A DNA stretch of 28,223 nucleotides, taken from the IMG/VR virus record IMGVR_UViG_3300009790_000049, positions 1 through 28,223 of that record. The stretch is one strand, 5' to 3'. Both the position numbers and the translations under genes were made by a program. Shown here one piece after another: positions 1-5,755 of the stretch (positions are counted from its first letter, which is position 1; every line of letters begins with the position of its first letter). Below the pieces are notes generated by a model. The model did no database searches. It was not told the origin of the DNA and saw only the letters and a list, made by a program, of their open reading frames with translations. The DNA comes from a virus.

Positions 1-531
1 AGACTCCTGTTCAACTGACTTGTTGATCTCGTCTGCTACTTGCTCAAGTTTCTTAACAACGTCTTCGTCTTTGGGATCAACTTTGATACCAGCTTTAGCC
101 GTTGATTTTTGTTTGGGTGGCTCGACAGTTGTGTTAGTGCCATCATCATCTGTCTCAGGGTCACATTCCAAATTCAACATGGATTGCAGAAGATACCTAC
201 GCATATAGGTTATGCCCGAACCAATGGCTTGGCTGCCTTTCTTGGTATCATCAAAGCAAGTCACCTTGCTTTCCAACATTTCACCAGACTCTAAATGATG
301 AAGTCTGCACACTAAGATGTTTTCTAACTTCCCATCGAAGACAAGTAACTCTGTGTGATAAGAGATATGGACTCCATTGTCTTCTAATGGCTTCTTACAG
401 GCATTAAAAACATCCATCAAAGTTGAATACTTACTTTTAAACATGGGATTAATGCCGGACTTCTGTAGCTTATCGAAGCCTTCACCCCTGGCTTTCTCTA
501 TAGCTTTAAAGATCTCATTCGTTGGTTTCAT
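1..531 (-). CDS. ERF-family single-strand DNA annealing protein (3' end outside window)
   Basis: The reverse strand is open from an ATG at 531 to the first base of the window, giving 177 codons with no stop, so the C-terminus lies beyond the edge. The protein shows the ERF layout. An early segment contains 'FKSKYSTLMDVFNACKKPL' and then 'GVHISYHTELL'. A loop with 'CRLHHLESGEMLESKV' follows, then the signature 'GSQAIGSGITYMRRYLLQSM' ending in an acidic 'DPETDDDG'. A Lys/Glu-rich tail follows, as is usual before a variable C-terminus. ERF proteins bind ssDNA and anneal complementary strands during phage recombination. The start overlaps the end of the upstream exonuclease-like gene by 17 nt, implying translational coupling. 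An annealing protein next to a nuclease matches the two-component phage recombination modules (compare lambda Bet/Exo). Family assignment is by motif recall. Confidence 0.85.
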   Translation of the reverse strand, partial: MKPTNEIFKAIEKARGEGFDKLQKSGINPMFKSKYSTLMDVFNACKKPLEDNGVHISYHTELLVFDGKLENILVCRLHHLESGEMLESKVTCFDDTKKGSQAIGSGITYMRRYLLQSMLNLECDPETDDDGTNTTVEPPKQKSTAKAGIKVDPKDEDVVKKLEQVADEINKSVEQES

Positions 532-1471
532 GGTACATTCTCCATAGGTTTTTGGCTTCGTCGATTATTGTTGGGGGGTCTAACCAATCGCTGGTATCTA
601 GTAATTCACTAGCGATCAGTTCTTTCTTTGTGGATGCGTTCTTTAAGGAAAACTCAATAGCTTTGTTTGAGCTCACGGTCTGATCAACCACGCATTGCAG
701 ATACTCATCGGTTAATTCATCACAGTTCTCTGGTGTGAATAGCCTGTAATCCAATTTATTTGCATAGAGTAGGAAAGGGGGTTTGTTGCCATTTAAGGCC
801 CAGAACCCAGCTACTTGTGATACATTTCTCTGATCCCATATGTTATAACTGAGATTGGCGGGCAGAGAATGGGTAGCAAAGCCTGACTTGGTTGTGTTGC
901 TTACTTTAGACCATTTAGTCTTTAAATCCCCTCTACGGCCATAATCTGGCAAGGTCATATACTTTAATCTGTTCCCAGGTAACTTGTCGAATAGCTTGAT
1001 TTCACCAATAATCTGGTTATCGGTTGCCATAGCTTCACGAAGACCGATCACGGAATTCTTAATAACTTCCGGCAATTCAGTAATAAATTGGTCTTTCTTG
1101 GCGGCATCAACACCGTTATCCCAAGATCGAGGGGTGTAGTTGGTAGCGAGTACTAAAACCTTATCAATAGCTTTATTTACATCTTCTTCTTTAATAAGTA
1201 TGTCATCACAGGCTTGTTGGGTTAGTCTGCCCGATAGCATGGCGGCATTGTCAGAGCCGTTGTAATCGAAATGCAGACGGTTAATTACATCCTGTGCATC
1301 TTTCTTCTGTCCGTCAGTAGCTTCTGGTGAGTCTATAATATCTTCGGCTAACTTTATGGCTGGTCTACGGTGGCATTTCTCAAAGAATAACTGTGCCTTG
1401 GTCTTGCCTTTACTATTACTGTGGTGGAAATAGTGATGCCTAGATGCCCACTCTGGTACATTGTCTTCCAT
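515..1471 (-). CDS. PD-(D/E)XK exonuclease-like recombination protein
   Basis: This is a 318-aa protein. The start ATG at 1471 is preceded by a Shine-Dalgarno-like GGGAAG. The central part resembles phage RecB/lambda-exo-type nucleases: 'IIGEIKL' near residues 154-160, then 'DYGRRGDLKTKW' near 176-187 (candidate catalytic D182 and K184), then 'QVAGFWAL' near 219-226, which fits the Q-x-x-x-aromatic helix of that fold. The N-terminal half is helical and charged and resembles nothing I recognise. The gene sits directly upstream of the ERF-type annealing gene and overlaps it. The likely role is therefore the 5'-3' exonuclease that produces the single strands the annealing protein uses. The acidic residue spacing is not textbook, so the nuclease call is an inference from motif and context. 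Confidence 0.6.
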   Translation of the reverse strand: MEDNVPEWASRHHYFHHSNSKGKTKAQLFFEKCHRRPAIKLAEDIIDSPEATDGQKKDAQDVINRLHFDYNGSDNAAMLSGRLTQQACDDILIKEEDVNKAIDKVLVLATNYTPRSWDNGVDAAKKDQFITELPEVIKNSVIGLREAMATDNQIIGEIKLFDKLPGNRLKYMTLPDYGRRGDLKTKWSKVSNTTKSGFATHSLPANLSYNIWDQRNVSQVAGFWALNGNKPPFLLYANKLDYRLFTPENCDELTDEYLQCVVDQTVSSNKAIEFSLKNASTKKELIASELLDTSDWLDPPTIIDEAKNLWRMYHETNE

Positions 1472-1684
1472 AGTTTTCTTCCCTATTTCTGTTTTTGAAA
1501 TAAGGATAAATAATAGACGTTTTAAAGCAATAAAAATAAACGTGAAAAAGCAACAGTAAAAAAGCTACTTATAAAGTTACTTGTGGAAAATATACGTTTT
1601 GGGGAAATATGATAATATTAATCACCTTAATATTATACCGATACAGTACCAACGGTAGTAAAGTTACTTTAGAAAAAGATAAAG
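1472..1684. other. AT-rich intergenic spacer in the leftward operon
   Basis: This 213-nt stretch has no convincing ORF. It is very AT-rich and holds a perfect 10-bp inverted repeat at 1612-1636 (listed separately) and two copies of TAAAGTTACTT (near 1571 and 1660). It probably carries a leader or secondary promoter for the exonuclease/annealing genes, but I see no strong -35/-10 pair. Confidence 0.4.
1612..1636. repeat. Perfect AT-rich inverted repeat
   Basis: ATAATATTAA at 1612-1621 and TTAATATTAT at 1627-1636 are exact reverse complements separated by TCACC. The element lies about 50 nt downstream of the stop of the leftward winged-helix gene. It could be a weak terminator or processing hairpin, or a protein-binding palindrome. 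There is no GC core, so a strong intrinsic terminator is unlikely. Confidence 0.6.
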
Positions 1685-2134
1685 TTAGTTAGAAATTTTA
1701 TGTTGATCATTGAACGTATACATAGTCTGAACAAGTTTGGCTATCTTCTCATAACCTTCACGTTCACGCTGCATCCTGTTAAGCATATATTTTAAATACA
1801 TTTCTCTGCTTTTTTCTGTCATTCTGTATCGATTTGTATGCTCGATCTTTTCTAATGTTCCAAAATCCAAGCTATCTTTAATCATGTCTCTAACGGCTAC
1901 TTCTGAGATCCCAAGGTCATAAACCATTTCCTTAACAATCCAGCCACCATCGTTACTTGTAACTCTGTAATGCATACATCGTCTTGTATATCTCATTCTA
2001 TTTAAAGTGGCATTATAGTAATTATATATTTTGTGATCGGGGTGAGATGTGGGAACTTTCTTAGGTGAAAGAGCAATATATTCTGCTTCAGAGTATAACG
2101 CTATAAGTTCATCTTGAATTTTAGTTAGTGGCAT
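1685..2134 (-). CDS. Winged-helix DNA-binding protein
   Basis: The chosen start at 2134 (MPLTKIQDEL...) gives 149 aa. The same frame extends to 2188, but that would add 18 residues lying entirely inside the upstream repressor gene. From 2134 the overlap is only 14 nt, which fits coupled translation. Residues about 60-115 read as a winged helix: 'GGWIVKEMVYDLGISEVAVRDM' gives a helix-turn-helix with a 'LGIS' turn, and 'LDFGTLEKI..TNRYRMTEKS' would form the wing. A basic, Met-rich helix follows, suggesting dimerisation. It resembles MarR-type or phage replication/regulator winged helices, but I cannot name a family. Its place between the repressor and the recombination genes suggests regulation of the early operon. 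Confidence 0.6.
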   Translation of the reverse strand: MPLTKIQDELIALYSEAEYIALSPKKVPTSHPDHKIYNYYNATLNRMRYTRRCMHYRVTSNDGGWIVKEMVYDLGISEVAVRDMIKDSLDFGTLEKIEHTNRYRMTEKSREMYLKYMLNRMQREREGYEKIAKLVQTMYTFNDQHKISN

Positions 2135-2804
2135 TTTGCCACCCAAGAGATAAAGGGTTGAAATACTTGGCAACAATAGGTGCTGCAAATACTAGATCAA
2201 CATTTGTTCGACTTTGACCAGCTACAAATGCACTTCCTACAGTATATAAGCCTTCTGGTTCTGGAAAGATAAATCCCATTGCATAAGGGGAATCCCAATT
2301 TGTCTCTGGATCTTTTCTCAATCTATCAAATTGATTATTTGTTACCTTATAAATACACAGTTGCTTATAGCATGATGGATCAATGGATTGCAGTTGCATA
2401 TGCTTTTCGTCAAAGCAGTACAAAGAAACGTCTGATAACTTTGTATTCATAACACCTACCATTGAGGAAGGCATTTGGTGAGGTGGATATAACTGCTTTG
2501 TTTTCTCTGTTTGGTCATACAAACGTAGAGAGGACATATCATATATCTCCCCAATAATTCTTACAGGAGTCAGATCCACAACAAGTTCTTCAAATTCGCA
2601 TTGCAGTATTTCAGTATATTCTCGAAGATCTCTAAGTGTAAGGGAATGCTTACCACTTAATTGTCTGGCTAACGTGCTAGGGGTTATTCCCTTTCTTTCG
2701 GCAACGTGTTTCTTTTTGAAACCACGCCGTTCAATGGCTCGTTTTAATAGTTCGCCGGACATATGATCCTCTCGTAATCCTAGAGCTAGAGTAGATTGCA
2801 TCAT
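2121..2804 (-). CDS. CI-like phage repressor (XRE-type HTH plus C-terminal domain)
   Basis: This is a 227-aa protein with an AAGGA Shine-Dalgarno 7 nt upstream of the ATG at 2804 (a second ATG follows immediately). Residues 15-67 form an XRE/lambda-repressor-like HTH, with 'HVAERKGITPSTLARQLSG' as the recognition part. The C-terminal half has beta-rich stretches ending in 'NVDLVFAAPIV', reminiscent of S24/LexA-like dimerisation domains. I see no clear Ser/Lys catalytic dyad and no Ala-Gly or Cys-Gly cleavage site, so RecA-triggered self-cleavage is doubtful. It is divergently transcribed from a Cro-like gene across a shared promoter/operator region. It is also the first gene of the operon that carries the recombination genes, so it probably represses itself and those genes. 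Confidence 0.75.
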   Translation of the reverse strand: MMQSTLALGLREDHMSGELLKRAIERRGFKKKHVAERKGITPSTLARQLSGKHSLTLRDLREYTEILQCEFEELVVDLTPVRIIGEIYDMSSLRLYDQTEKTKQLYPPHQMPSSMVGVMNTKLSDVSLYCFDEKHMQLQSIDPSCYKQLCIYKVTNNQFDRLRKDPETNWDSPYAMGFIFPEPEGLYTVGSAFVAGQSRTNVDLVFAAPIVAKYFNPLSLGWQNATN

Positions 2805-2816
2805 TTTTATATCCTT

Positions 2817-2833
2817 TTGACGTTTTTCGATAG
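2817..2833 (+). promoter_or_regulatory. Operator-like site 1 (repressor leader)
   Basis: TTGACGTTTTTCGATAG matches the motif TTGACGTTA..CG.TA shared by four sites in the window. It lies in the leader of the leftward transcript, between its start and the repressor Shine-Dalgarno. Protein binding is inferred. Confidence 0.45.
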
Positions 2834-2847
2834 GCTTTTTTTAATAG

Positions 2848-2875
2848 GTTATATTGACGTAGCGAATAACGTCAA
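2848..2875 (-). promoter_or_regulatory. Leftward early promoter
   Basis: On the reverse strand TTGACG (2875-2870) is followed after 16 nt by TATAAC (2853-2848), a good sigma-70 match that would start transcription near 2841, about 37 nt upstream of the repressor ATG. It overlaps the rightward promoter completely. Confidence 0.6.
2854..2875. promoter_or_regulatory. Operator-like inverted repeat (site 2) between the divergent promoters
   Basis: TTGACGT (2854-2860) and ACGTCAA (2869-2875) are perfect inverted arms around an 8-nt spacer. Read on the reverse strand the site is TTGACGTTATTCGCTA, matching the shared motif. Bound protein would cover both -35 elements, so this is the best candidate for the main CI/Cro-type operator. 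Confidence 0.6.
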
Positions 2876-2883
2876 GTTATAAT
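2854..2883 (+). promoter_or_regulatory. Rightward early promoter
   Basis: TTGACG (2854-2859) is followed after 18 nt by a perfect TATAAT (2878-2883), placing the start near 2890, about 34 nt upstream of the Cro-like gene. The -35 hexamer is the left arm of an inverted repeat whose right arm is the -35 of the leftward promoter. Confidence 0.65.
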
Positions 2884-2923
2884 TATCCACATGGAATTTA
2901 GAGATAGCTGAAAAGGACTAAAA

Positions 2924-2940
2924 TTGACGTTAAACGCCTA
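2924..2940 (+). promoter_or_regulatory. Operator-like site 3 overlapping the Cro-like start codon
   Basis: TTGACGTTAAACGCCTA matches the shared motif, and its TTG is also the start codon of the Cro-like gene. The coincidence with coding sequence lowers confidence that it is a bound site. Confidence 0.4.
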
Positions 2941-3154
2941 TAGATTGATGAAGGGATGGAGCTACGGCCAGTTAGCTCAAAGGCTTGGAACAAAGCACGC
3001 CCAGATGGCTCGTCGATGGTGCTTAGAGATGAATCATCCCGATTATCTAGTACCGAGCAACAGAGGATCTACCAAATATATGTCTAGGATATTAGAACTA
3101 ACCAAAGGTGAAGTGCAGCCAAATGACTTCTTTATACAACGTGAGAATGCTTAA
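2924..3154 (+). CDS. Cro-like HTH regulator (TTG start)
   Basis: This 76-aa protein begins at a TTG with AAGGA (2913-2917) 6 nt upstream. No ATG gives a complete HTH, so the TTG start is preferred. Residues about 10-40 ('MKGWSYGQLAQRLGTKHAQM') form a helix-turn-helix. The small size, single domain and divergent position opposite the CI-like repressor match phage Cro proteins, which counter-repress the lysogenic promoter. The C-terminus ('GEVQPNDFFIQ') resembles the end of YdaS/Cro-type antirepressors. It is probably the first gene of the rightward early transcript. Confidence 0.65.
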   Translation: MTLNAYRLMKGWSYGQLAQRLGTKHAQMARRWCLEMNHPDYLVPSNRGSTKYMSRILELTKGEVQPNDFFIQRENA

Positions 3155-3242
3155 AATGAGGGCGTCAAATAATTGTTAAACTTTTTTAAAATAAGTTCAC
3201 TTTTTCAACGCCTTTATCCACAAACTTATATCGGATAGTGTG
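3155..3242. other. Short AT-rich spacer between Cro-like and nuclease genes
   Basis: No gene is present in these 88 nt. A GGCGT...ACGCC pair about 50 nt apart flanks a T/A-rich stretch. TTGACGCC on the reverse strand (3168-3161) is a partial copy of the operator motif. Neither is strong enough to call a function. Confidence 0.3.
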
Positions 3243-3722
3243 ATGTTGAGAGTTTATGCCAGCGAAACAGATCTACAGAAACAAGTGATCAAGTATCTGG
3301 ATCTGGTTTTACCGAAGCAAAGTCTCGTCCATCATTCCCCAAATGAGGGCAATCATAAGATCCAATATTTCCACAAACAGAAGTTAATGGGTGTAGTGAA
3401 GGGATTTCCAGATCTGATGATACTGCTACCAAAGACAAAGCCATTGTTTATCGAGCTCAAACAACCAGGGAATTACCCTACAGAGCAACAGAGAAACATA
3501 GGAAGCCTGTTAATAGATCTTGGGAATGAATATGCCGTCTGTAGGTCTTTACAAGAGGTACAGGCATTTCTGGTAGGTGTAAAGCCAGGGATTGAACTGA
3601 CGGATAATGGCTATGCCAGAGCCATGATCCAAGCCGAACAGACATATGAAAGGGAAATCAATGACGAAAAAGACCTTAAAAAAAGAGCCAAAGAACTCGT
3701 CAAACGAAAAGTTGCTTCTTGA
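3243..3722 (+). CDS. VRR-NUC domain nuclease
   Basis: This is a 159-aa protein; a GTG at 3240 directly before the ATG is an alternative start. The whole of it is a VRR-NUC (PD-(D/E)XK superfamily) domain. An N-terminal helix carries 'ETDLQKQVIKYLDLVLPKQ', then 'HHSPNEGNH', then the active-site strand pair 'GVVKGFPDLMILL' and 'PLFIELKQPGNYPTEQQ' (catalytic D in FPDL, E and K in IELK), then 'QRNIGSLLIDLGNEYAVCRS'. The closing helices are Lys/Glu-rich. Stand-alone phage VRR-NUC proteins are structure-selective DNA nucleases thought to act in recombination, replication or Holliday-junction processing. This one is in the rightward early operon, and its last 62 nt overlap the next small ORF. Confidence 0.85.
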   Translation: MLRVYASETDLQKQVIKYLDLVLPKQSLVHHSPNEGNHKIQYFHKQKLMGVVKGFPDLMILLPKTKPLFIELKQPGNYPTEQQRNIGSLLIDLGNEYAVCRSLQEVQAFLVGVKPGIELTDNGYARAMIQAEQTYEREINDEKDLKKRAKELVKRKVAS

Positions 3723-3852
3723 GGAGCAACCGTTGGATTACCTCAAAACCAACAACAAGAACGATGATGAACTGTTCAAGCAATCCTTTTGGCATGAGGA
3801 ATTGTTTGTTCCTTGGTGGAGACAATGGCTAAGAAAGATATTTGGAGTATGA
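3661..3852 (+). CDS. Small hypothetical protein
   Basis: The ATG at 3661 has a purine-rich AGGGAAA just upstream and gives 63 aa, beginning 'MTKKTLKKEPKNSS' and ending 'FVPWWRQWLRKIFGV'. The N-terminus is basic and polar. The C-terminus is aromatic and amphipathic, as in small membrane-associated peptides. It overlaps the end of the VRR-NUC gene and the start of the methyltransferase, so it bridges them in a coupled cluster. I recognise no family. An in-frame ATG at 3646 would add five residues. Confidence 0.45.
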   Translation: MTKKTLKKEPKNSSNEKLLLEEQPLDYLKTNNKNDDELFKQSFWHEELFVPWWRQWLRKIFGV

Positions 3853-4396
3853 GATATACACGCATTTAGATTTATTCTCAGGTATTGGTGGCTTTGCATT
3901 AGCCGCCAGAAACACAGGAAAGATCAAAACTGTTTCTTTCTGCGAGTTCGATCCGTACTGCCATACGATACTGAACAAGCATTGGCCGGGAGTACCGATT
4001 ATCAATGACATTCGACAACTGGACACAGCTAGATTTATTCGAGAACACGGAAGACCGTGGCTCATTACAGGAGGCTTCCCCTGTCAACCGTGGTCCGTTG
4101 CCGGAAAGCGAGAAGGACATAAGGATAAGCAAAACCGTGACCTCTGGCCGGAAATGTTTCGAGTCATTTCAGATCTCGCACCAAAATTCATCCTTGGAGA
4201 GAATGTGCCTGGATTTATTAACCTTCCCATGGGAATCGAACGCACGAACTCTGACTTGGAAAAGGAATACGAAGTCGCAACATTTAATATTCCAGCTTGT
4301 GCCATCTCGCTTTCCCACGAAAGAAAAAGAGTCTGGATCATCGCCAAGCGAAAACCTATGGGCAACACCGAACACTCTGGATCATCTACCCCCTAG
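3842..4396 (+). CDS. C5-cytosine DNA methyltransferase, N-terminal part (motifs I-VIII)
   Basis: This is a 184-aa product from a TTG start; upstream in the frame there is a stop at 3830 and no ATG before motif I. Visible motifs: I 'LDLFSGIGGF' (9-18), II 'CEFDPY' (34-39), III 'NDI' (55-57), IV 'GGFPCQPWS' (77-85) with catalytic Cys81, V-like 'RDLWPEMFRVI' (99-109), VI 'ENV' with Glu120, and VIII 'ERKRVWIIA' (160-168). The frame stops at 4396, where the variable/target-recognition region would begin, and then carries many stops. Motif X reappears in the same frame at about 5456. A complete Dcm-type enzyme is usually over 300 aa, so this piece alone should lack target recognition. It may be half of a split enzyme or a decaying gene. 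From 4005 it is overlapped by another long ORF in the +1 frame. Confidence 0.8.
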   Translation: MEYEIYTHLDLFSGIGGFALAARNTGKIKTVSFCEFDPYCHTILNKHWPGVPIINDIRQLDTARFIREHGRPWLITGGFPCQPWSVAGKREGHKDKQNRDLWPEMFRVISDLAPKFILGENVPGFINLPMGIERTNSDLEKEYEVATFNIPACAISLSHERKRVWIIAKRKPMGNTEHSGSSTP

Positions 4397-5405
4397 ATCA
4401 GAAGAATCCACAAGGAGAATGCAAACTGTTCATCGTAAAGGTCGGACACGCCCTCCTAATTTGCGTGAGCAAGTAGACCCAGCCACGATGAATATGTATC
4501 CAACACCCACTACCAAGGGTTTCGGTCATGCTAGTGAGGGTCAGACATTGATCTTTAGGCGTTTGGTTGAAGAGGGCAAGATGACGGAAGAAGAAGCACA
4601 ACAGATGATGAATGGCACTACATTACGGCCACCACGGATGAAAGAATGGATGTGGCCCACACCGAATTCAAGGGATTGGAAAGACTCTATGAATACCGTA
4701 CCTCCGTCAGTTGGTAAGACAAGAGGGTATACATTAGGAATGAAAGTGGCTGAAGAAAGAAACAAACTGTGGCCCACACCCAGAGCCACACAACCCAAGA
4801 AGAAGGGTGCTATAGAGATTAATGATAAAGGCAGACGTATTTCAAAGAATGGGCGTGATTACGGCTTGAACTTGGAAGAGAGTGTAGAGTTCTGGCCCAC
4901 ACCGACAACACAGGACAATCACCATGACAATATGGAATTGAACGAGAAGGGCAGACGTATATCGAAAGACGGAAAGAACGATCACAGTTTAAATTTAGCA
5001 GATAGGGTACAACTATGGCCAACACCAACAGTACAGGACAGCAACAAGGCAACAAAGAAGTGGAGAGAGGATCATCAGAACAATCTGACGGCGGCAGTAT
5101 TCAACCCAAACAAACTATGGCCAACACCAACTCACGACGACGGCAAAAACGTAAAGTTAAATCCGAACAGGAGACAGGGTCTTTATCAGGTAGTTCAGTA
5201 TTGGCCGACACCAACAACGAGGGATTGGAAAGGGGGTTATCCTGGGGGAAGAATACGGAATGGGAAAGTGAGCAAGGACACTCTGGACGTAACAGTACAG
5301 TTCACGGACAACAAGGAGAAGAAGAAGGTGCAGTTGAATCCCGAATGGGTTTCCGTTTTTTTGATGGGTTATCCACGCCATTGGATGAAGGGGAACTTGG
5401 AATAG
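4005..5405 (+). CDS. 466-aa WPTPT-repeat protein in the +1 frame of the methyltransferase
   Basis: This ORF starts inside the methyltransferase coding region and stays open for 1401 nt. Residues 45-110 contain 'TVTSGRKCFESFQ', 'NARTLTWKRNTKS' and 'LIFQLVPSRFPTKEKESGS'. I recognise these from a family of phage proteins of unknown function found at methyltransferase loci. From residue 119 eight copies of a (W/Y)(P/A)TPT-like motif occur (residues 119, 165, 217, 256, 297, 338, 372, 400), some followed by RDWK. Copies five and six sit in near-identical 41-residue units containing 'KGRRISK(N/D)G' and 'LNL'. The C-terminus has 'LNPEWVSVFLMGYPRHW'. The absence of any stop across a region where the methyltransferase frame has many argues that this frame is translated. 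The upstream GGGAG is 12 nt from the ATG, so initiation may depend on coupling. Function unknown; it may supply specificity to the split enzyme. Confidence 0.6.
   Translation: MTFDNWTQLDLFENTEDRGSLQEASPVNRGPLPESEKDIRISKTVTSGRKCFESFQISHQNSSLERMCLDLLTFPWESNARTLTWKRNTKSQHLIFQLVPSRFPTKEKESGSSPSENLWATPNTLDHLPPRSEESTRRMQTVHRKGRTRPPNLREQVDPATMNMYPTPTTKGFGHASEGQTLIFRRLVEEGKMTEEEAQQMMNGTTLRPPRMKEWMWPTPNSRDWKDSMNTVPPSVGKTRGYTLGMKVAEERNKLWPTPRATQPKKKGAIEINDKGRRISKNGRDYGLNLEESVEFWPTPTTQDNHHDNMELNEKGRRISKDGKNDHSLNLADRVQLWPTPTVQDSNKATKKWREDHQNNLTAAVFNPNKLWPTPTHDDGKNVKLNPNRRQGLYQVVQYWPTPTTRDWKGGYPGGRIRNGKVSKDTLDVTVQFTDNKEKKKVQLNPEWVSVFLMGYPRHWMKGNLE
4359..5225 (+). repeat. Eight-copy dual-frame coding repeat (TGGCCNACACC)
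   Basis: Copies of a TGGCCNACACCNAC-like unit begin at 4359, 4497, 4653, 4770, 4893, 5016, 5118 and 5202. All spacings (138, 156, 117, 123, 123, 102, 84 nt) are multiples of three. In one frame the unit reads (W/Y)(P/A)TPT. In the methyltransferase frame the same bases read MGNTE, VSNTH, VAHTE, VAHTQ, LAHTD, MANTN, MANTN and LADTN. The two 123-nt intervals around 4770-5016 are near-duplicates. Confidence 0.8.
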
Positions 5406-5533
5406 AGAGGGTAGGATCAGACATACCAGAGAGGGCAAAGAAACTCAAAGCGATTGGCAATGCCGTTGTTCCGGCTATACCAGAAGTCATACTGAGAGCC
5501 ATGCTTCGAGATGAGGAAAATGAAAAAAGTTAA
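5015..5533 (+). CDS. C5-cytosine methyltransferase C-terminal part (motifs IX-X)
   Basis: This 172-aa ORF is in the same frame as the N-terminal methyltransferase piece. It starts ATG GCC AAC ACC, with an AGGGT upstream. Residues 1-105 are low-complexity and Gln/Ser/Gly-rich, with 'MANTNS' twice (1-6, 35-40) and 'LADTNN' (63-68); such repeats sit in the variable region of phage C5 methyltransferases. 'MGFRFFDGLSTPLD' (111-124) resembles the usual 'VGRVADGLSxRLD' segment. 'RAKKLKAIGNAVVPAIPEVI' (140-159) is the classic motif IX/X end that packs on the cofactor site. Alone it cannot catalyse. It could complement the N-terminal subunit in trans, as in known two-subunit C5 enzymes, or be a remnant kept open by the overlapping frame. 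However, the part after 5405 is outside that overlap and is still well conserved. Confidence 0.6.
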   Translation: MANTNSTGQQQGNKEVERGSSEQSDGGSIQPKQTMANTNSRRRQKRKVKSEQETGSLSGSSVLADTNNEGLERGLSWGKNTEWESEQGHSGRNSTVHGQQGEEEGAVESRMGFRFFDGLSTPLDEGELGIERVGSDIPERAKKLKAIGNAVVPAIPEVILRAMLRDEENEKS

Positions 5534-5755
5534 GCAATGAATATCCATGAGAAGCAACTGAGTGACAAAGGGAATATTAGGTGTTGACAGTAATTTCGGA
5601 TGATCGTTACAATCCACGAAGTGGCAACAGTACTAGCTTGTACAGTACTAGCATATACAGTACTAGCTTGAACAGTACTAGCTTTCCACCTAATAACTTT
5701 GATATCAACTTAGATAAGCATTCGGTACAACGTAGTACAGTACTAGCTAGTACCC
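5534..5755. other. Intergenic region carrying a 15-bp repeat array
   Basis: No convincing gene is present. A 16-codon ATG ORF (5537-5587) has no support. The right half holds the ACAGTACTAGC repeats described separately. An ORF reading through the repeats is Ser/Thr/Tyr repetitive and looks like an artefact of the array. Confidence 0.5.
5627..5753 (+). repeat. ACAGTACTAGC repeat array (iteron/operator-like)
   Basis: The 11-mer ACAGTACTAGC occurs at 5627, 5642, 5657 and 5672 with an exact 15-bp period, and a fifth time at 5737. The fifth copy extends into the perfect 14-bp palindrome GTACTAGCTAGTAC (5740-5753), which ends 2 nt before the ATG at 5756. Exact period and identity in non-coding DNA argue for protein binding. 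A 15-bp period is not an integral number of helical turns, so adjacent sites would face different sides of the DNA. Confidence 0.85.

Noticed and set aside
3161-3168. Fifth operator/leftward promoter (TTGACGCC on the reverse strand)
   Set aside because: Only the half-motif matches and no -10 box is found at a suitable distance.
4084-4368. Reverse-strand ORFs across the methyltransferase locus
   Set aside because: They have no ribosome sites or recognisable motifs and are explained as antisense of the two forward coding frames.
5627-5753. CRISPR array
   Set aside because: Repeats are 11 nt with 4-nt gaps and no unique spacers; no cas genes are nearby.
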